A DNA stretch of 64,000 bases from Plenodomus lindquistii (Eukaryota; Ascomycota; Dothideomycetes; Pleosporales; Leptosphaeriaceae), in contig JANUWI010000003.1 of assembly GCA_025504975.1 (NCBI GenBank), forward strand, positions 2,728,001 to 2,792,000, given 5' to 3'. Positions 1 through 12,326 of the stretch are shown one piece after another. Every line of letters starts with the position of its first letter. Positions within the stretch are counted from its first letter, which is position 1. Below the pieces are notes generated by a model. The model searched no databases. It saw only the letters and a list, made by a program, of their open reading frames with translations, and was not told the DNA's origin. The position numbers and the translations under genes are program-made.

Positions 1-2639
1 ACATCAAGGTGACCAGCTTTTGGAACTTCCGGATAATACCAGTAGACTGCTATGGCGCATACTGTTTAAAGCGAAGACTGTGCCAAGATTCACTCTACCT
101 CGATACCACACATTTGACCGAAATATTGGTCGACAACCGCTCGTTTTCCCGGCAGCCATGAGGTGCCGTGCGCTCGCAGCCACGACCTATGGTTGCATTG
201 CTACGTGTGGTCTCCTGTACACTGTCAGGTCTGAATCGATGAAGCAACTCGGGTTGTACCCGCCATGTACAATTAATGTCCGCAGAAGCAACGTTGATTG
301 AACTGCGTCGAGAGTATCATTCATCACGGAGCTTTGGCATACTCTGCATTTTCTTCAGCACAAGAATGGAATTACTTCCATCTTCGAACATAGTTCATCC
401 TTGTTCAATAGATTACAGCATTACATTACTCTTCTCAAGCGGGATCACCAAGGTCTGCCCTGCGGAATCACGATGCAGTGAACTCGCCTACGAACAGTGT
501 CGTTTATTGATACATCACGCAACTTCGCTGCCCTTTGCTCTCGCTTCCAGAACCCTTCCGTCAATCTCCAGGGATCGCATAAAGACCAACAATTTGGAAA
601 AATCGCTTTGTGCTCTCGGCACACTGCTGATCATGCTGGGAGCGCCCTTCCAACAGGTACAAATGTGCAGCAGGAGTGACAGAACATGGCGACGGAGCAC
701 GCCTCCGCAATCCTTTGCATGGCCCCCTGCATCGGCACACAAAACTCTGCGGACGCATATGCGGGATCATGCCGTCTGGGGAGCGCGTTCTGGCCTTTAG
801 ACACAACATAGTAGGCACGACTTCATTGTATCCACAACTACTGCTCCAACATTCTGCCACGCTGACCCCTCTCCACATTTGCATTAAGGACTGCTACACC
901 GTCCTGAGGAGGCGCTGATGTATGTCTGTGGTCATCGCTCACTGTAATGCGAGTAGAGCCTTTAAGGCCTTCCATCTGTGGGGTGAAGGATCTAAACAGG
1001 TCGCCTCATTTTATGCGACTTCGCTGAGCTTGGCCTTACGTGCCTGCATATAGCGTCATTCACTACGTCCCAGAGTCTCGGGCTCCGTTCCCAACAAAAA
1101 AAAACGCACGCGTCTAACAAGTCACGGAGTTGCTCACAAAAGAAGCAATATCCCCTAGCGAACGCCATATTTCTGTCCCTTAGTAAACGGTGAAACCTTA
1201 CCATTATCACTCTACATATAACGGTCAGTCCGTACCAAGACGGCACGAACGCGTGCTCGCTAGGTACACAGTATGCAGGAACCGGTATCTGGGCCGCGGA
1301 TAAACCAGCCCGGATTGACAAGGGGTTGCCGTGGTCATGGCTTTTCTAGTTTTCGAAGGATCAGCCGGCTCGGCTCACGGCTTCCAAGACAGCTTTCCGC
1401 ACACGGGACTCGTGGGATCGAGAACACGAGAGGCTAGAACTTCCCTGGGCTGCCTGAAGGTTGCTGCTTGGCAATTAAGAACGCTCTTCTAGACGGGATG
1501 GCGAAGGTTGGTGGATCCTGCTACTGGGGAACTGACGGCCCGTCAGATGCTGGCGTGCAAGCGACCCGGGACATTCGCATGGGTCGCGGGGTTGCTCGAG
1601 AGATTGTTGAAAGATGTCATGTCGCTTGGCTGGATGTTGTGGAGATCAGCGTTGGGAGAGTCAAGAACAAACAGAGATCAGCAAGGAGTTGTTTCATCAC
1701 GTGCGCATAATTAGTACTCGAACGAGTCTTGTGAGAATCTGGGGGAATTTGGCAATGCATGCTCCTGCTGCTGAACTCCTGGTCTAAGCAAATGACTCGG
1801 AACTGTACTCTTAAAACGTCGTCTTATAGGGCACACTCCCACACAAGAAATTGAACGAGTCGGGCAAGGAGACTTTGGTCACAGCTTGTCTTCCATTATT
1901 GTGTCTAATGCAGTCGCATTCAAATGTGGACAGCTCGTAGATTATCAATGTTTATCATTCATGCAACCTGCATGACCACTCTCGCTCATGGACATACTAC
2001 AGTGCTCAGCGACATGGTTGGAGCTGTCGCGAAGCTACTTGGATCGCTCATATGCAATTGTAGCTTGAAATTTGTGACGGAATGAAGTGCACAAGAAATA
2101 TCAGCCTCACCATGGCGCTACAGAGATATGCAGATTGGTTCCATATTCCTCTGCAGACAAGCAACCGCGTGGAGGGGAGTCTATTTCAGCCCTTACTGTC
2201 TCGTCGCTATACTTTCCAACGCCCGTATCAATCTTCCAGCTCTTCCGCGTCACAGCCAAATTGAGCGACTGGACAAACACTGAGATGTGAGCCTTGGATT
2301 ACTGAACAAGAGCGCCTCGTCGTTATCAGATCCGTCCTTCGGAAAGGCCGATTGGAAATCCACGTTGGTGTTCCCGATGAAGCGGACAATAGATATAAGG
2401 AAAGGGCAAGCACGTCATGATTGACAGGCTGCACAATACCCCTCCCGCGCTCTTCCCCACCACTGTCTCGTTGGTGCAAACGGAACACCGTCCGACTCCG
2501 CAACGTCTATCAACATCCACACAGGCTATTTGACATCGCGAACCGTTAGTTGAACCAGCGCATTTAATATCTAGGCATCTCGTGACTACTGCAAAGACGC
2601 AATTCCGCCGCGAAAGGCATTCGTTCGAAAGCTGCTCGA
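1..2639. other. gene-free stretch, no recognisable gene
   Basis: I see no conserved domain, no spliceable chain of coding exons and no RNA gene here. The longest ATG-started frame (276-800, +, 174 codons) has no recognisable motif, and overlapping open frames exist on the other strand, so I do not call it. The stretch could hold old degraded repeats, but I found no terminal repeats. Confidence 0.5.
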
Positions 2640-4438
2640 ATGGTCGCGATGGGAGGCGGAGCAGATCTGCCATTGAGGCAGTCCCAGGAAGCCGACGGAT
2701 CAAAAGGGAAGGAGCTTGTACTGTGCGCATTGCCATGGCCTGAGGAAGGTGCACAGAGAGGTATCCAGTCGTTGAAAGACGCATTCGATGACATCGAAGT
2801 GGAGTATTACTTCACGGCAAGATCACGAGACACTGTGATATCTGAAGGTACGGAGTCGCGACTTGGTCTTACGAAGCTTCCGGGTGTCCTGGTTACCGCT
2901 GTCAGCACCGTCATCACGGCATAATCAGTACAGCCCCGCGCAGCCCGCAGGACATCAAGAACTCAACGCTCTTCCATTACGAGCAAATGACTGACTGAAG
3001 CCCAGATATCTTGAAACGCGCTTCGTATCTCGCAACGCTGTTCTGGCTTCCACCTCATCCTTCTGATATCCCAAACACTCAACTCATTCAATTCTTCTCT
3101 GCAGGAACTGAACAGGCCGCTCAACACCCCATCTACACCGATTCCAAGATCCCACTATGCTCAGCCAATGGTGTTCACGGGCCGCAGATTGCCGAGTGGG
3201 TGATTATGATGAACCTAGTGCATAGTCACAGTTACACGAAGCTTTATGACTTGCAGCAGAAGAAGGAGTGGAAGCAAGCTGCAGGAATGAGTGTGAGCGA
3301 TCGTGTGGGGAAGAGAGTTGGAATCCTGGGCTATGGGAGCATTGGACGGCAGGGTGAGTTTAATTATTTCCTTTGCTTAATCCCGCCTTTTGAAGCGCGA
3401 TATGCGCCTTGTCAATTCGGAATAACTGTGGAGTTGATGCACGTTACAAGAACTCTCAGTTTGAACGTATTTTCATCATCTCCACATGCCGGGTTTCCAA
3501 CGTGGTCGCGGCTCAGGCCAACCGCGGGATGCACATAGAAATTACTCAGCGTTGCATTACGCCCCGCCACCAACGTCTGCGAAAGCACGATCTTTCGAGG
3601 GTTCAGCTACGCCACCTGAACATACCCCAGACGTTACACTGCATATGAGCCGGGCCGTGGTTCGCACAAGCCTGATCTCCTTCCATGTTCAGCAGACCAT
3701 CCGACCCGCGTTGTGTACTCGATTTTTTCCATCAAAACAACATACGATGACAAATGCAAGCGAATGGGAACCACTTGCTAACCAGAACTGAATGCAGTGG
3801 CGCGCGTCGCCAAAGCCATGGGCATGGATGTAATCGCCTACACTGCTTCTCCACGCAAGACGCCAGAGTCCAAGCACGACAATGGCTACATTGTCCCTGG
3901 TACCGGAGATCCCAAGGGCGAGCTGCCAAGTGCATGGTACAGTGGCACAAACAAGGAAGACGTGCACGAGTTCTTGAAGCAGGAGATTGACCTTTTGGTT
4001 GTCGCTGTGCCATTGACGTGAGTCATCGCCTTGCCCATGCCTCAAAGCAAAGGAAGAGCAAAATACTCACAACTACCATATAGCAAGCTAACAACACACT
4101 TGCTCTCCACCCCAGAATTCAGCCTCCTCCACAAGTCCAACCCACGCGGCACATATGTTGCCAACATTGCACGCGGGCAGATTATCGATCAACCGGCGCT
4201 CATTGATGCGTTGGAGAAGGGGCTGATTAGCGGCGCTGCACTCGATGTAACGGATCCTGAGCCGTTGCCTGCGGATGATGCGCTGTGGACGGCGCCGAAT
4301 GTGCTGATTACACCTCATGTGAGTGGGGCGTCGGATATGTACGCTGAGCGGGCGTTTGAAGTGTTGATTGAGAATATCCGACGAAAGAGGGGAGGAAAAG
4401 GGTTGGTCAATGAGGTTGATAGGAAGAGGGGGTACTAG
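2640..4438 (+). CDS. D-isomer-specific 2-hydroxyacid dehydrogenase (NAD-binding)
   Basis: Four exons (2640-2847, 3006-3353, 3798-4017, 4084-4438) join in frame to 376 residues. The protein should reversibly oxidise a D-2-hydroxy acid to the 2-keto acid with NAD(P). Visible marks are the Rossmann glycine motif GILGYGSIGRQ before the second splice, the NIARG stretch carrying the substrate-binding arginine, DPEPLP with the catalytic glutamate, and TPHVSG with the catalytic histidine. The order and length match fungal cytosolic members of this family, including the conserved GVHGPQIAEWV segment upstream of the Rossmann fold. The start is ambiguous between ATG 2640 and ATG 2649, only three codons apart. 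Intron 2 is 444 nt, several times longer than its neighbours. The natural substrate cannot be told from sequence. The gene is convergent with the citrate-lyase-like gene, with a short 3' spacer. Confidence 0.9.
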
Positions 4439-4558
4439 ATAGGCCTCTGGTTGCTTCTGAAAGCATCATACGCTAGACTTGCAGGGCATTTGTTGTACAG
4501 CAGTGCTCTGCTCTGCTCTGTACAGCACGTTAAACCCATATATACTCCTTCAACAGCA

Positions 4559-5639
4559 TCACTCCGGTTCCTGCGCCTTCCACTTCTCCCTCACCCCCTC
4601 AACATCCACCCCACAAACCTCAGCATGCCTCAACACACTCACCGCCTTCTTAACAACCGGCACATCAATCATCTTCCCATCCAGCGTCCACGCCCCCCTC
4701 CCCGCCTTGCCCGCCTTCTCGTCGGCCACCACAACCCTCACCGCCCACTCTACCTCCTTCTCCGCAGGACTAAACGCCTTATGACACACCGCAACCTGAC
4801 TAGGATGAATACACTGTTTCCCATTGAACCCCAACCCTTTCCCATTCAAGCACTCCTCCTCCAGCGTCTTGATCCCTTGTTCCCCCTTATACGCCGTACA
4901 TACGAGATCGATAGTGGACGGGAGTTGTGCAGCCCGCGCCGCAGTTGCAATTGCGGCGCGCGCGTAGAGGAATTCTGTCAAGGATGGGGTGCGCGTGAGA
5001 GACATGTCTTTTGCGAAGTCTTCGGCTGCGAAGACGAGGCCGGATAGGTAGGGGGATGCAGAGGTTATGGAGGGGAGATTGAGGATGGCTTTTGCGGATT
5101 CGATGAGGGCAATTATTTTGATGGGGGGTTTGCGGGGTGGGTCACTAGTGCTACTGCTGCTGCTACTGCTGCTGCTAGGAGGGGTGCTGGGATGCCGGTC
5201 TGGCCTCAGGTGCCGTATTACGTCTGTTACGAAGCGTAGGTCTGCGGCGCTGTCGCACTTTGGCAGCATGATTGCGTCGAGGTGGTCTCCTTTGAGCACT
5301 TCTGTGAGGTCGTCGAGCGCAAGACCCGTGTCTACGCTGTTTATGCGCACGCACATTTCTTTGATGTTTGAGGGTCGGGGCTGGGAGAGGATGGAGCGGA
5401 GGTTGGAGCGGGCTTCGGGTTTCATGTGTGGTGCGACGGAGTCTTCGAGGTCCAAGGTTACGTTGTCCGCGTGGAGGGAGAGGGACTTGTGGAGCATTTT
5501 TTGCGACGAGGATGGGACTGGGGTGGTGGGTTAGTCTTTTGTTCTTCAGGGAGAGTGGGTGGATGGAAACGTGGGTATGGAGATTGAGAGTTGTATGCCT
5601 ACCGTACATGCACGCCCGGCGGATAATGGGCGCGGCCAT
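4559..5639 (-). CDS. HpcH/HpaI aldolase / citrate lyase beta-like protein (CitE family)
   Basis: Two exons on the minus strand (5639-5603 and 5517-4559) give 331 residues. The join rebuilds the family N-terminus RRACMYVPSSSQKMLHKS, which supports the 37-nt first exon and the 85-nt intron. The family forms a TIM barrel acting on CoA thioesters or 2-keto acids with Mg2+. Visible elements are LDLEDSVAP (metal-binding region) near the N-terminus, ALIESAKAILNLP carrying the active-site glutamate, GLVFAAEDFAKDM with the acidic metal ligands, and GKQCIHPSQV near the C-terminus. A serine run of about ten residues in the middle looks like a lineage-specific loop. It is likely mitochondrial or peroxisomal and related to the CLYBL type, but the exact substrate is not visible. 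It is divergent from TVP23 across a 344-nt spacer. Confidence 0.88.
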
Positions 5640-5983
5640 GGTGGGGGATGTTGTTGAATGCTTTCACCACGACCCTTCAGGGTGGAATGGACAAGTGAAT
5701 TGGCGTTCAATGGCAAAGCCAGCGCCAGCCTCAAGTCGGCTTCATACCCCTCGGCGCGTCACATAGCCTATGACGTGCGGGGAAGACAGCTAGAGCTAGA
5801 GCTCAAGCTCAGCTCAAGCTCCCCCAGCAGCAGCCCGCCCAAACGCCGACACGCCGACACGCCGACACAGGCCCACGCCAACGCGTCCCTGACATCAAGC
5901 CACATGGAGTTAATGTTCCCTTGGCCAAACCAATCCAACCACTCCAACACAACACAACACAACCACAGCGTAGACAGACAGCC
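5640..5983. promoter_or_regulatory. shared upstream region of the citrate-lyase-like gene and TVP23
   Basis: This 344-nt spacer lies between two divergent start codons and so probably holds both promoters. It contains short tandem copies of GCCGACAC (about 5846-5870) and alternating AGCTC motifs (about 5790-5822). No clear TATA box is visible for either gene. Confidence 0.4.
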
Positions 5984-6765
5984 ATGGAGACTGCGCAGCA
6001 AACCCCCCAGCCCGGGTCGCTAAGCTGGCGCCTAAGCAGCCATCCCATCACCCTGCTGACTTTCCTCTTCTTCCGCATATGTACGACGTCCACATCCATC
6101 ATCCACCTTGACACCAGGCTCCCTTCCCACTTTCCCCCCCCCTCCCTCACACACACATATGCATACCCCCATTCCATACTAATCTCATACCACAGCATCC
6201 CTCCTCGTCTACCTCCTAGGCCTCCGCCTCCTGACCTCAAACTTCGTCCTCATCTTCATCATCACGATCCTGCTTCTCGCAATCGACTTCTACTACCTCA
6301 AAAACATTGCAGGCCGGCGCCTCGTAGGTCTGCGCTGGTGGAACGAAGTCGACAGCGCGACAGGCGACGGGCGCTGGGTGTTTGAGAGCGCGGATCCAGA
6401 GACGAGAGATGTGAATGCGACGGATAAGCGCTTCTTTTGGTTGGCGCTGTATGCGCAGCCTGTGCTGTGGGTTTTGTTGGCTATTGTTGCGTTGGTTAGT
6501 TTGGAGTTTATTTGGTTGACGCTTGTGGGTGAGTGTGGTTTTTTCTTGCTTGAATTTAATCGAGGGGGAAATGGGGGGAAGGGCGTCAGTTGAGCTAACG
6601 GGTTCATCAGTCATTGCGCTCGTCCTTACCATTACGAATACCCTCGCCTTCTCCCGATGCGACAAGTTTAGCCAGGCTACTGGCTTTGCGTCGAATGCCA
6701 TGTATGGCTCTGGGCTCGCGAGAAATCTGGCGGGTGGTATGATATCGAGCTGGTTCAGGCGGTGA
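5984..6765 (+). CDS. TVP23: Golgi membrane protein TVP23
   Basis: Three exons (5984-6080, 6196-6528, 6611-6765) join in frame to 194 residues, close to the usual length of about 200. TVP23 is a small polytopic protein of late Golgi vesicles, conserved in eukaryotes and thought to act with Yip4/Yip5-type proteins in membrane traffic. Supporting features are four hydrophobic spans (around residues 20-32 running into the SLLVYLLGL segment, NFVLIFIITILLLAIDFYY, the VLWVLLAIVALVSLEF segment, and VVIALVLTITNTLAF), the central RLVGLRWWNEVD motif followed by an acidic patch, and the C-terminal CDKFSQATGF and GSGLARNLAGG segments. The start is the first ATG upstream of the conserved SWRLSSHP stretch. 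Nothing is broken. Confidence 0.93.
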
Positions 6766-7033
6766 TCTGGAAGGAATGCAGGTTTTCTGTGAGGGTCAAA
6801 AAGTGGCATCGATATTGTATAACTATGCTGTTGTACTGCAAGGCGTTTGGGTCACGGTGGAGTGGCATGTTATACTCTTGATATCCTTTAAAAAAGATCT
6901 TGTTCTTTCTGCGTATAGAGGAGAGTCTCGGACATGTATATGTACACGCCTTGTCTTGGACTCGGCCCTGATTCCTCGTACATCTTAGATCGTAGGCCCC
7001 TGCAAGGCATGTCTCGCGTCTTCTTTGAAGCGC

Positions 7034-8591
7034 TCACTTTGAGTAGACGACCTTGTACTTGAACTGTGTCGGGAAGCTCTTATCAGTAATGAGCAGCTCC
7101 TCGCCCTCCTCAACCAGATCGCCCATCTTCTTCACCAGGTTCGGACGTGTCTGCTCCTCCAGGCCTGCGAGCTGCATGTAAAGTGACTTCTCGCCCGTGC
7201 GGATTGACGGCTTCTTGAGTTGCCTGTGATGTATCAGTATCAGAGTAAATCCAGCACCTGTGAAGGAAAAAGAATTGAACATACGCCTCAGGCCTCTCAG
7301 CCAATCCGTCAATGAAATCCTGCAGCGTGATTTTCGGATTCACACTCAGCGGACGCGCAACATTGCCTTCTCCACAAACTGGGCAGTCGTCCTTCTTCTG
7401 ATGCTCAAACGTATACGTGTACACCGAGTCATCACCCGTGTACATCATGTAGTTGTCTGTTTCTGGAAACCCCAAGAACGGATTCGTGTTCGTCGCAATC
7501 TTGAAGGCTTCATTGCAGCAACTCGCCGCTACAATGGCGTTTGTACTTGCAATAGCTGGGATGATGTTCTTGACCACACCTTGTGTCATGCTGTACGTGA
7601 CGCCTTCGATGTTGAACTCCTTAGCCCGGGAAAGAGCTTTCTGATACAACCATGTGATGTGTTCTGGGTCGTCGTTGTCGAGAGTAATGTCCTTGCGTTC
7701 CTCCTCCCACGCGATGATGTGCGCCCACTCGATGCAATGTTGTGGTTGGCGGGGGATAGTGGCGAGTGTACAGAGCGGCACCGCAGCGCGAGGAGCGTGC
7801 ATATCCAATTGGCATTCTATACACGAAGTCATGGTCGGGAAGATGACACGTGCCTGGCCTTTGAAGCCCTCCGTGCCGCCATCGATGAGCGGCTTCAAGG
7901 AGTCTGGGTTGTTTTCATCCACCATGCCGACTAAGGTTGCATTGATCCACCGTCGGGCTTCGATGGAGTCTAGACCGCATACGATGAGGGCAAATTGCAT
8001 GTAATATGCTTCATCTTTGTCCTGGATCTTCCCACAATAAGGCGTGATTTTGACCCCTTTTACGCGCTTCTCTACGAATGCTGCGGCGGTCTCGGCTTTG
8101 AATTTACCAACGTCTGCTTGGCGGAAGAGGAATTGGCGGTTGAGGTTGCTGACGTCGATGGTGTCCATGTCGATGACGTGGATGTCCTTGAAGCCGGAGA
8201 GGGCAAGGTTCTTGAGTATCTCGCATCCTAGACCACCGGCACCACTGCGAGAGTTGTTAGTTGTCCAGTTGTTTGGTCGTTCTCATCTTTGCTTGATGGT
8301 GGAACTCACATGACCCTGTGTATCGTTAGCTGCTGAAGAGCTGATGAATATGGAACCAGCTATTTACAGGACTTTGATATTACCCAACCACTCGATGACA
8401 TTATTACCGACTTGGAATGCATCACTGTCTGTAAAAGGCCCTGTCCGCGTCAAGAACTTGTCCAGATGCTTCCTGTAATGTGATATTAGTCTTAAGTACC
8501 ATAGTCACAACAGCAACCTGTCCATCACCTACCATCGTGCCCGCGGAAGGGCGGCGGAGGCATCACCGATGGTATCGACATTGACTGCCAT
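7034..8591 (-). CDS. uba3: NEDD8-activating enzyme E1 catalytic subunit UBA3
   Basis: Five exons (8591-8533, 8472-8368, 8315-8310, 8244-7285, 7223-7034) join in frame to 439 residues. Uba3, with its partner Ula1/APP-BP1, adenylates NEDD8/Rub1 and passes it to Ubc12 for cullin modification. Visible marks are the nucleotide-binding glycines GAGGLG at residues 58-63, the IDMDTIDVSNLNRQFLF segment, the zinc-binding CIEC and CPVC pairs, the catalytic cysteine in PLCTLATIP (Cys 215), and a C-terminal ubiquitin-like fold that recruits the E2. The third exon is only 6 nt, flanked by a good acceptor (ACACAG) and donor (GTGAGT), and encodes the middle of LVIG just before the glycine loop. Without it the frame breaks. 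The gene is divergent from TEL2. Confidence 0.95.
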
Positions 8592-8978
8592 TTTGTCTCG
8601 TTGTATCAGGAAAACTGTGGAAGAAGTCAAGTTGAGCAAACGCTGTTGTAGGCATCCGAGTGGGTATGTCTGCCAAGGCGCTAGTGTGGGGATCGCGCTT
8701 TGGGAAGGAATTGCCGATCACTGCAGCTGTCTTGTACATCGACAACGCATATCTCGACAAAACTCTAGAAGCCATTTGGTTTCTCTAACAAGCTTTATGT
8801 TGCTTTTCAAGTGCTTGTAACGGGGTCAGAAAAGATGAATCCACATGCTTCCTCATAATAGCAATCCACACAGTCAAGCGTGCATGAATGTACGTTGTAC
8901 CCTACAGCCAGTCACAGCGAGATTGCGGCTGACTTTGACTTGAGAAGCAGTCAACTTTCAACGATACAAACGCAGGCT
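8592..8978. promoter_or_regulatory. shared upstream region of UBA3 and TEL2
   Basis: 387 nt separate the two divergent start codons. The TEL2 reading frame stays open upstream of its ATG from a GTG near 8880, but that upstream part has no ATG and no family character, so I treat it as leader. No TATA box is obvious. Confidence 0.4.
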
Positions 8979-11965
8979 ATGGCCGACTTATTGACGGCAG
9001 TGTCTAGCAAGAAGACCACGACCACCAAAAGTCTCATCCATGAAGTCGAATCTCTAGATATTCAAGAGGACGTTCAGATTGACTCTGCAGAGTCGGCACT
9101 AAAAGCTCTCAAGAGCCAACCCAGTCGTGGTGCCGTCAGCAGTGTCTTGCGATATCTGACCAGGGATGACTTCAGCCTTATACTTCCGCAGCCATCGAAC
9201 GCAAGCATTGCACACCAGCTTGTTACCGACACAATACCAAACTACTGGCGGACCTTGGAGGACGAACCAGAATTAAAACTAATCGCTCAAGTTCTCCGAA
9301 ATCCTACCGGTCTTGGACACATTGTTACCAGACTCCGGACGTTGATCGCCGATAGCCGAGATACGAAAGTACCTGGTGACGTTCGCAATACGCTCGAACA
9401 CATCGAGGATGTCCTGGATGTCCTTGATCGCGTGCTCCGGGGGAATATGACGTCGGAATCCGTTCTACAAGACATTCTAGCTTATGGCAAAAATGCGAAC
9501 CAGAAGAAGCTCATTTGGAGAGAGTATCTTGCACAGACAGCATCTGGGCGACTGCTCTCCATAACAGCTGAGGCAGAGGATGCGTTGAAGAAACGTGAGA
9601 TGACTAGAAAATTTAGCTGGATTGCGGACGGCAAAGAGTATGCGACATGGTTAGGTCAGAATGCGGTGGTACTTATCTCAAGTAAGGATGCAAGCGAAGA
9701 GCATCTTACCACTAGCATCGAGTTTTGTACGAAACTATTAGCATTGGGGTATACAGGTAAGCCCATTCGAACACTTTGCGATCGAGAACTAATGGCCCAG
9801 ACCGTATTGCTCAGACTATTCTGTCCGCACTAATCAAAGACAACGGTATTGAGCGATTTGCGAACCTACTTTCGAAGATGAAAGGCTTCGAGCAACGGAG
9901 GTTTGTCAATGCCACGATAGGTTTTCTCGTGCAGGATCGTCTCTCAAGTGGGACTGTCAACAAGGTTGACGAGACTATTGCCAGCTCCAAACAGATATCT
10001 GGAGCTGCTGCTTTAATAGTGGAGCTTACGAAAGACAATGATGCTTTGAAGGACTATCTCGTGTCAACACTTACGCGATCGACGATCCCATCATTGGACG
10101 ACTCACTCGCGGGCCGTCGAAGTGTCATTGCTGCTCTATCTCAGGATGAAGGTTGGTGCAATTGGGCAGGAAGCCCCAGTAGGATGCTAATTTTGATTTG
10201 CAGACAAGCTACATACGTTACTGGAGAACGCAATCAAGCTGTTCGGAGACTCCATCTATATCAAGCACACGCCGGTGATTCAACAAGAAGGTACGAAATG
10301 ACGCTCTGGAAAATGACACTTTACTGACACATATTAGCTCTGGCCCAAAGCCTGGTTATTTGCAGCGGCTACGTTCATCGCACACAACCCATGTTCCTCA
10401 CCATGATGGCCAAATCATCCTATCACGTTAACGGCATGTCGAATCGCATAGGTGCAGCATCTGCGCGGGTTCGGTTTATAGGAATCGCTGTTGGAATTGC
10501 GATTTCGAAGCTGGTCGATAAGCCAGAGCTGCAGCTAAAGTTTGAGTTGGAGGGCGCTGAAGACCAGGAATCAAGATGGTATCAACAGCTCACCAAGATC
10601 AACGACCAAGTCGGTGGCGTACAGGATCTTGCCTCTCCAAGCAAGAGCTTAGTGTCCGCCGGCACTGCACCAAAGACGAAGCCTAAACCTGCCATCAAAG
10701 CAGGTAGCTCTCAGGCCATTCAAGGCCCACGAGTAATTGAGATTGTGTCCGATGATGATGACGAAGACAGCGACCTTATGGCTTATGAGAAGCCCGACTC
10801 CGATCCCGAGGATGATACTGATGATCCAACAGCGATTAATCGCAACAGACCGACCGCGCCAGTCTATATACGCGATCTGATTGCTGGCTTGCGTGACCAG
10901 GAGAACTACGACAGACACGAGCTTGCCTTGGCTACAGCTGCTTCACTGATACGACGCAAAGCCAATTTTGGAACAGAAGTGACTGATCACCTTGAAGAGT
11001 TGGCTGCCATCCTCACCGGACTCCATGACAATTCCGAGTTAGAAGAGTTTGCACAGCAAAAACAGCAAGCATTGATCGCGATACTGCTCGCAAAACCAGC
11101 GGAGATGGCGCAGTGGTTCGCACGATCCTTCTTCTCAGGCGATTACAGTCTAACCCAGCGCATCGCGATGCTCACAACGCTCGGCCTGGGCGCACGAGAA
11201 CTCGCAGGCATGAAAGATTCGTCAACGGACGAACTAATACCCGCGGAGCCATCCTTCCCAAGCAAACAACTACCACAGCACCTCCACAAAATCTACTCTG
11301 AAGACAAGAACACCACCACAGTAGCAAAAATTTCAAGCAACATGGCACGCCAAATGCTCTCACCCATCGCATCTCAAGCCGCCGATCAACTAAGCGGCCC
11401 TAATATACTCAAAGTGCGAACCTTTTCCTCACGCATGGAAGTCGAGAAGAAGAGACATAAGCCCATACCCAACGCACTCGCGCAAATTGTCGCGGACAAC
11501 TTCTTCTTTCCCCTCACAGGCCGCTGGTGGCTGCAGATCCGCGCAAACAGCGATTCAATTTACACATCCCAGCACCTACTCCCGCCATTCCTGCAGACTC
11601 TATCGCTCCTACTAAATGCCTCGGGGCCGAATACTCTCGCCTTGCCACAAATGACGCGCGAGTATTGGGATCTTTTGCTCTCGGTACGTGGACTTGCCGG
11701 CAAGGATAAGAATGTGCTGAGTGCGGTGCTATTTGGCTTCTTGATGATATTGGAGACGAATGAGAATAAGGAACGCATTGCGACTGAGCAAGGGAAGGAG
11801 TTGATGGAGACGCAGGCGTGGGTGAAGATGGTGTTTGAAGGGTTGGGTGCGGGTAGTGAGGAGGATGAGAGGGTGAGGGTGCTTGCTGCGGGTGTGGTGG
11901 TGAGGTGTCAGGAAGTAGTGGAGAAGTATCAGCGGAGGATGGCTGGGGTATTGATGGATTACTGA
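8979..11965 (+). CDS. tel2: telomere length regulation protein TEL2 (TTT complex)
   Basis: Four exons (8979-9756, 9801-10151, 10204-10290, 10338-11965) join to 947 residues. Tel2, with Tti1 and Tti2, is the Hsp90-linked chaperone that stabilises PIKK kinases such as TOR, ATM/Tel1 and ATR/Mec1. The length and the all-helical repeat character fit the family. The conserved C-terminal Tel2 core begins near residue 578 (VYIRDLIAGL) and runs to about residue 700 (LTTLGLGARELAG). Before it lies an acidic serine/aspartate linker (SDDDDEDSD) of the kind phosphorylated by CK2 for R2TP recruitment; that role here is inference. The start ATG 8979 precedes MADLLTAVSSKK. All introns are 44-52 nt. It is convergent with the hydrophobin gene. 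Confidence 0.9.
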
Positions 11966-12326
11966 CGCTGCTGAATTTTGTCATCCACAGGAATATCGAA
12001 ATACATGACTCTTATCTCAATCAGATACCTGTAAGGTCATGCACAAGACATGCTTTACATGGAGTTCAAAGTAATTGAAGGATCATCAGTTGATATTTGT
12101 CGTGTGCCAGAAGTCCTTCCACACTCTCACCCATTAGCTACATTACTGCACTACAAAACATGAAAGACTAAAAAAGGAAATCGCAGGCCGTGCGCTTAAC
12201 AAGATCAGATGTCCCAGATTCGTTCTCCAAAACACCTGATAGCCCACTCATTACAAGAAAGCGAAATGCATAAGTTCTTGTCTCCACCTCATCGGGTGAC
12301 TCCGTGGCTAGAAACAACGAGGCTGT
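11966..12326. other. 3' spacer between TEL2 and hydrophobin gene
   Basis: 361 nt between two convergent stop codons. I see no reading frame or RNA gene, only what should be the two 3' untranslated regions. Confidence 0.5.

Noticed and set aside
276..800. 174-codon plus-strand frame in the first kilobase
   Set aside because: It starts with ATG but has no motif and its composition is not gene-like; overlapping frames of similar size exist on the minus strand.
8880..8978. Upstream extension of TEL2 from a GTG
   Set aside because: Not an ATG start; the first ATG is at 8979 and the extension has no family character.
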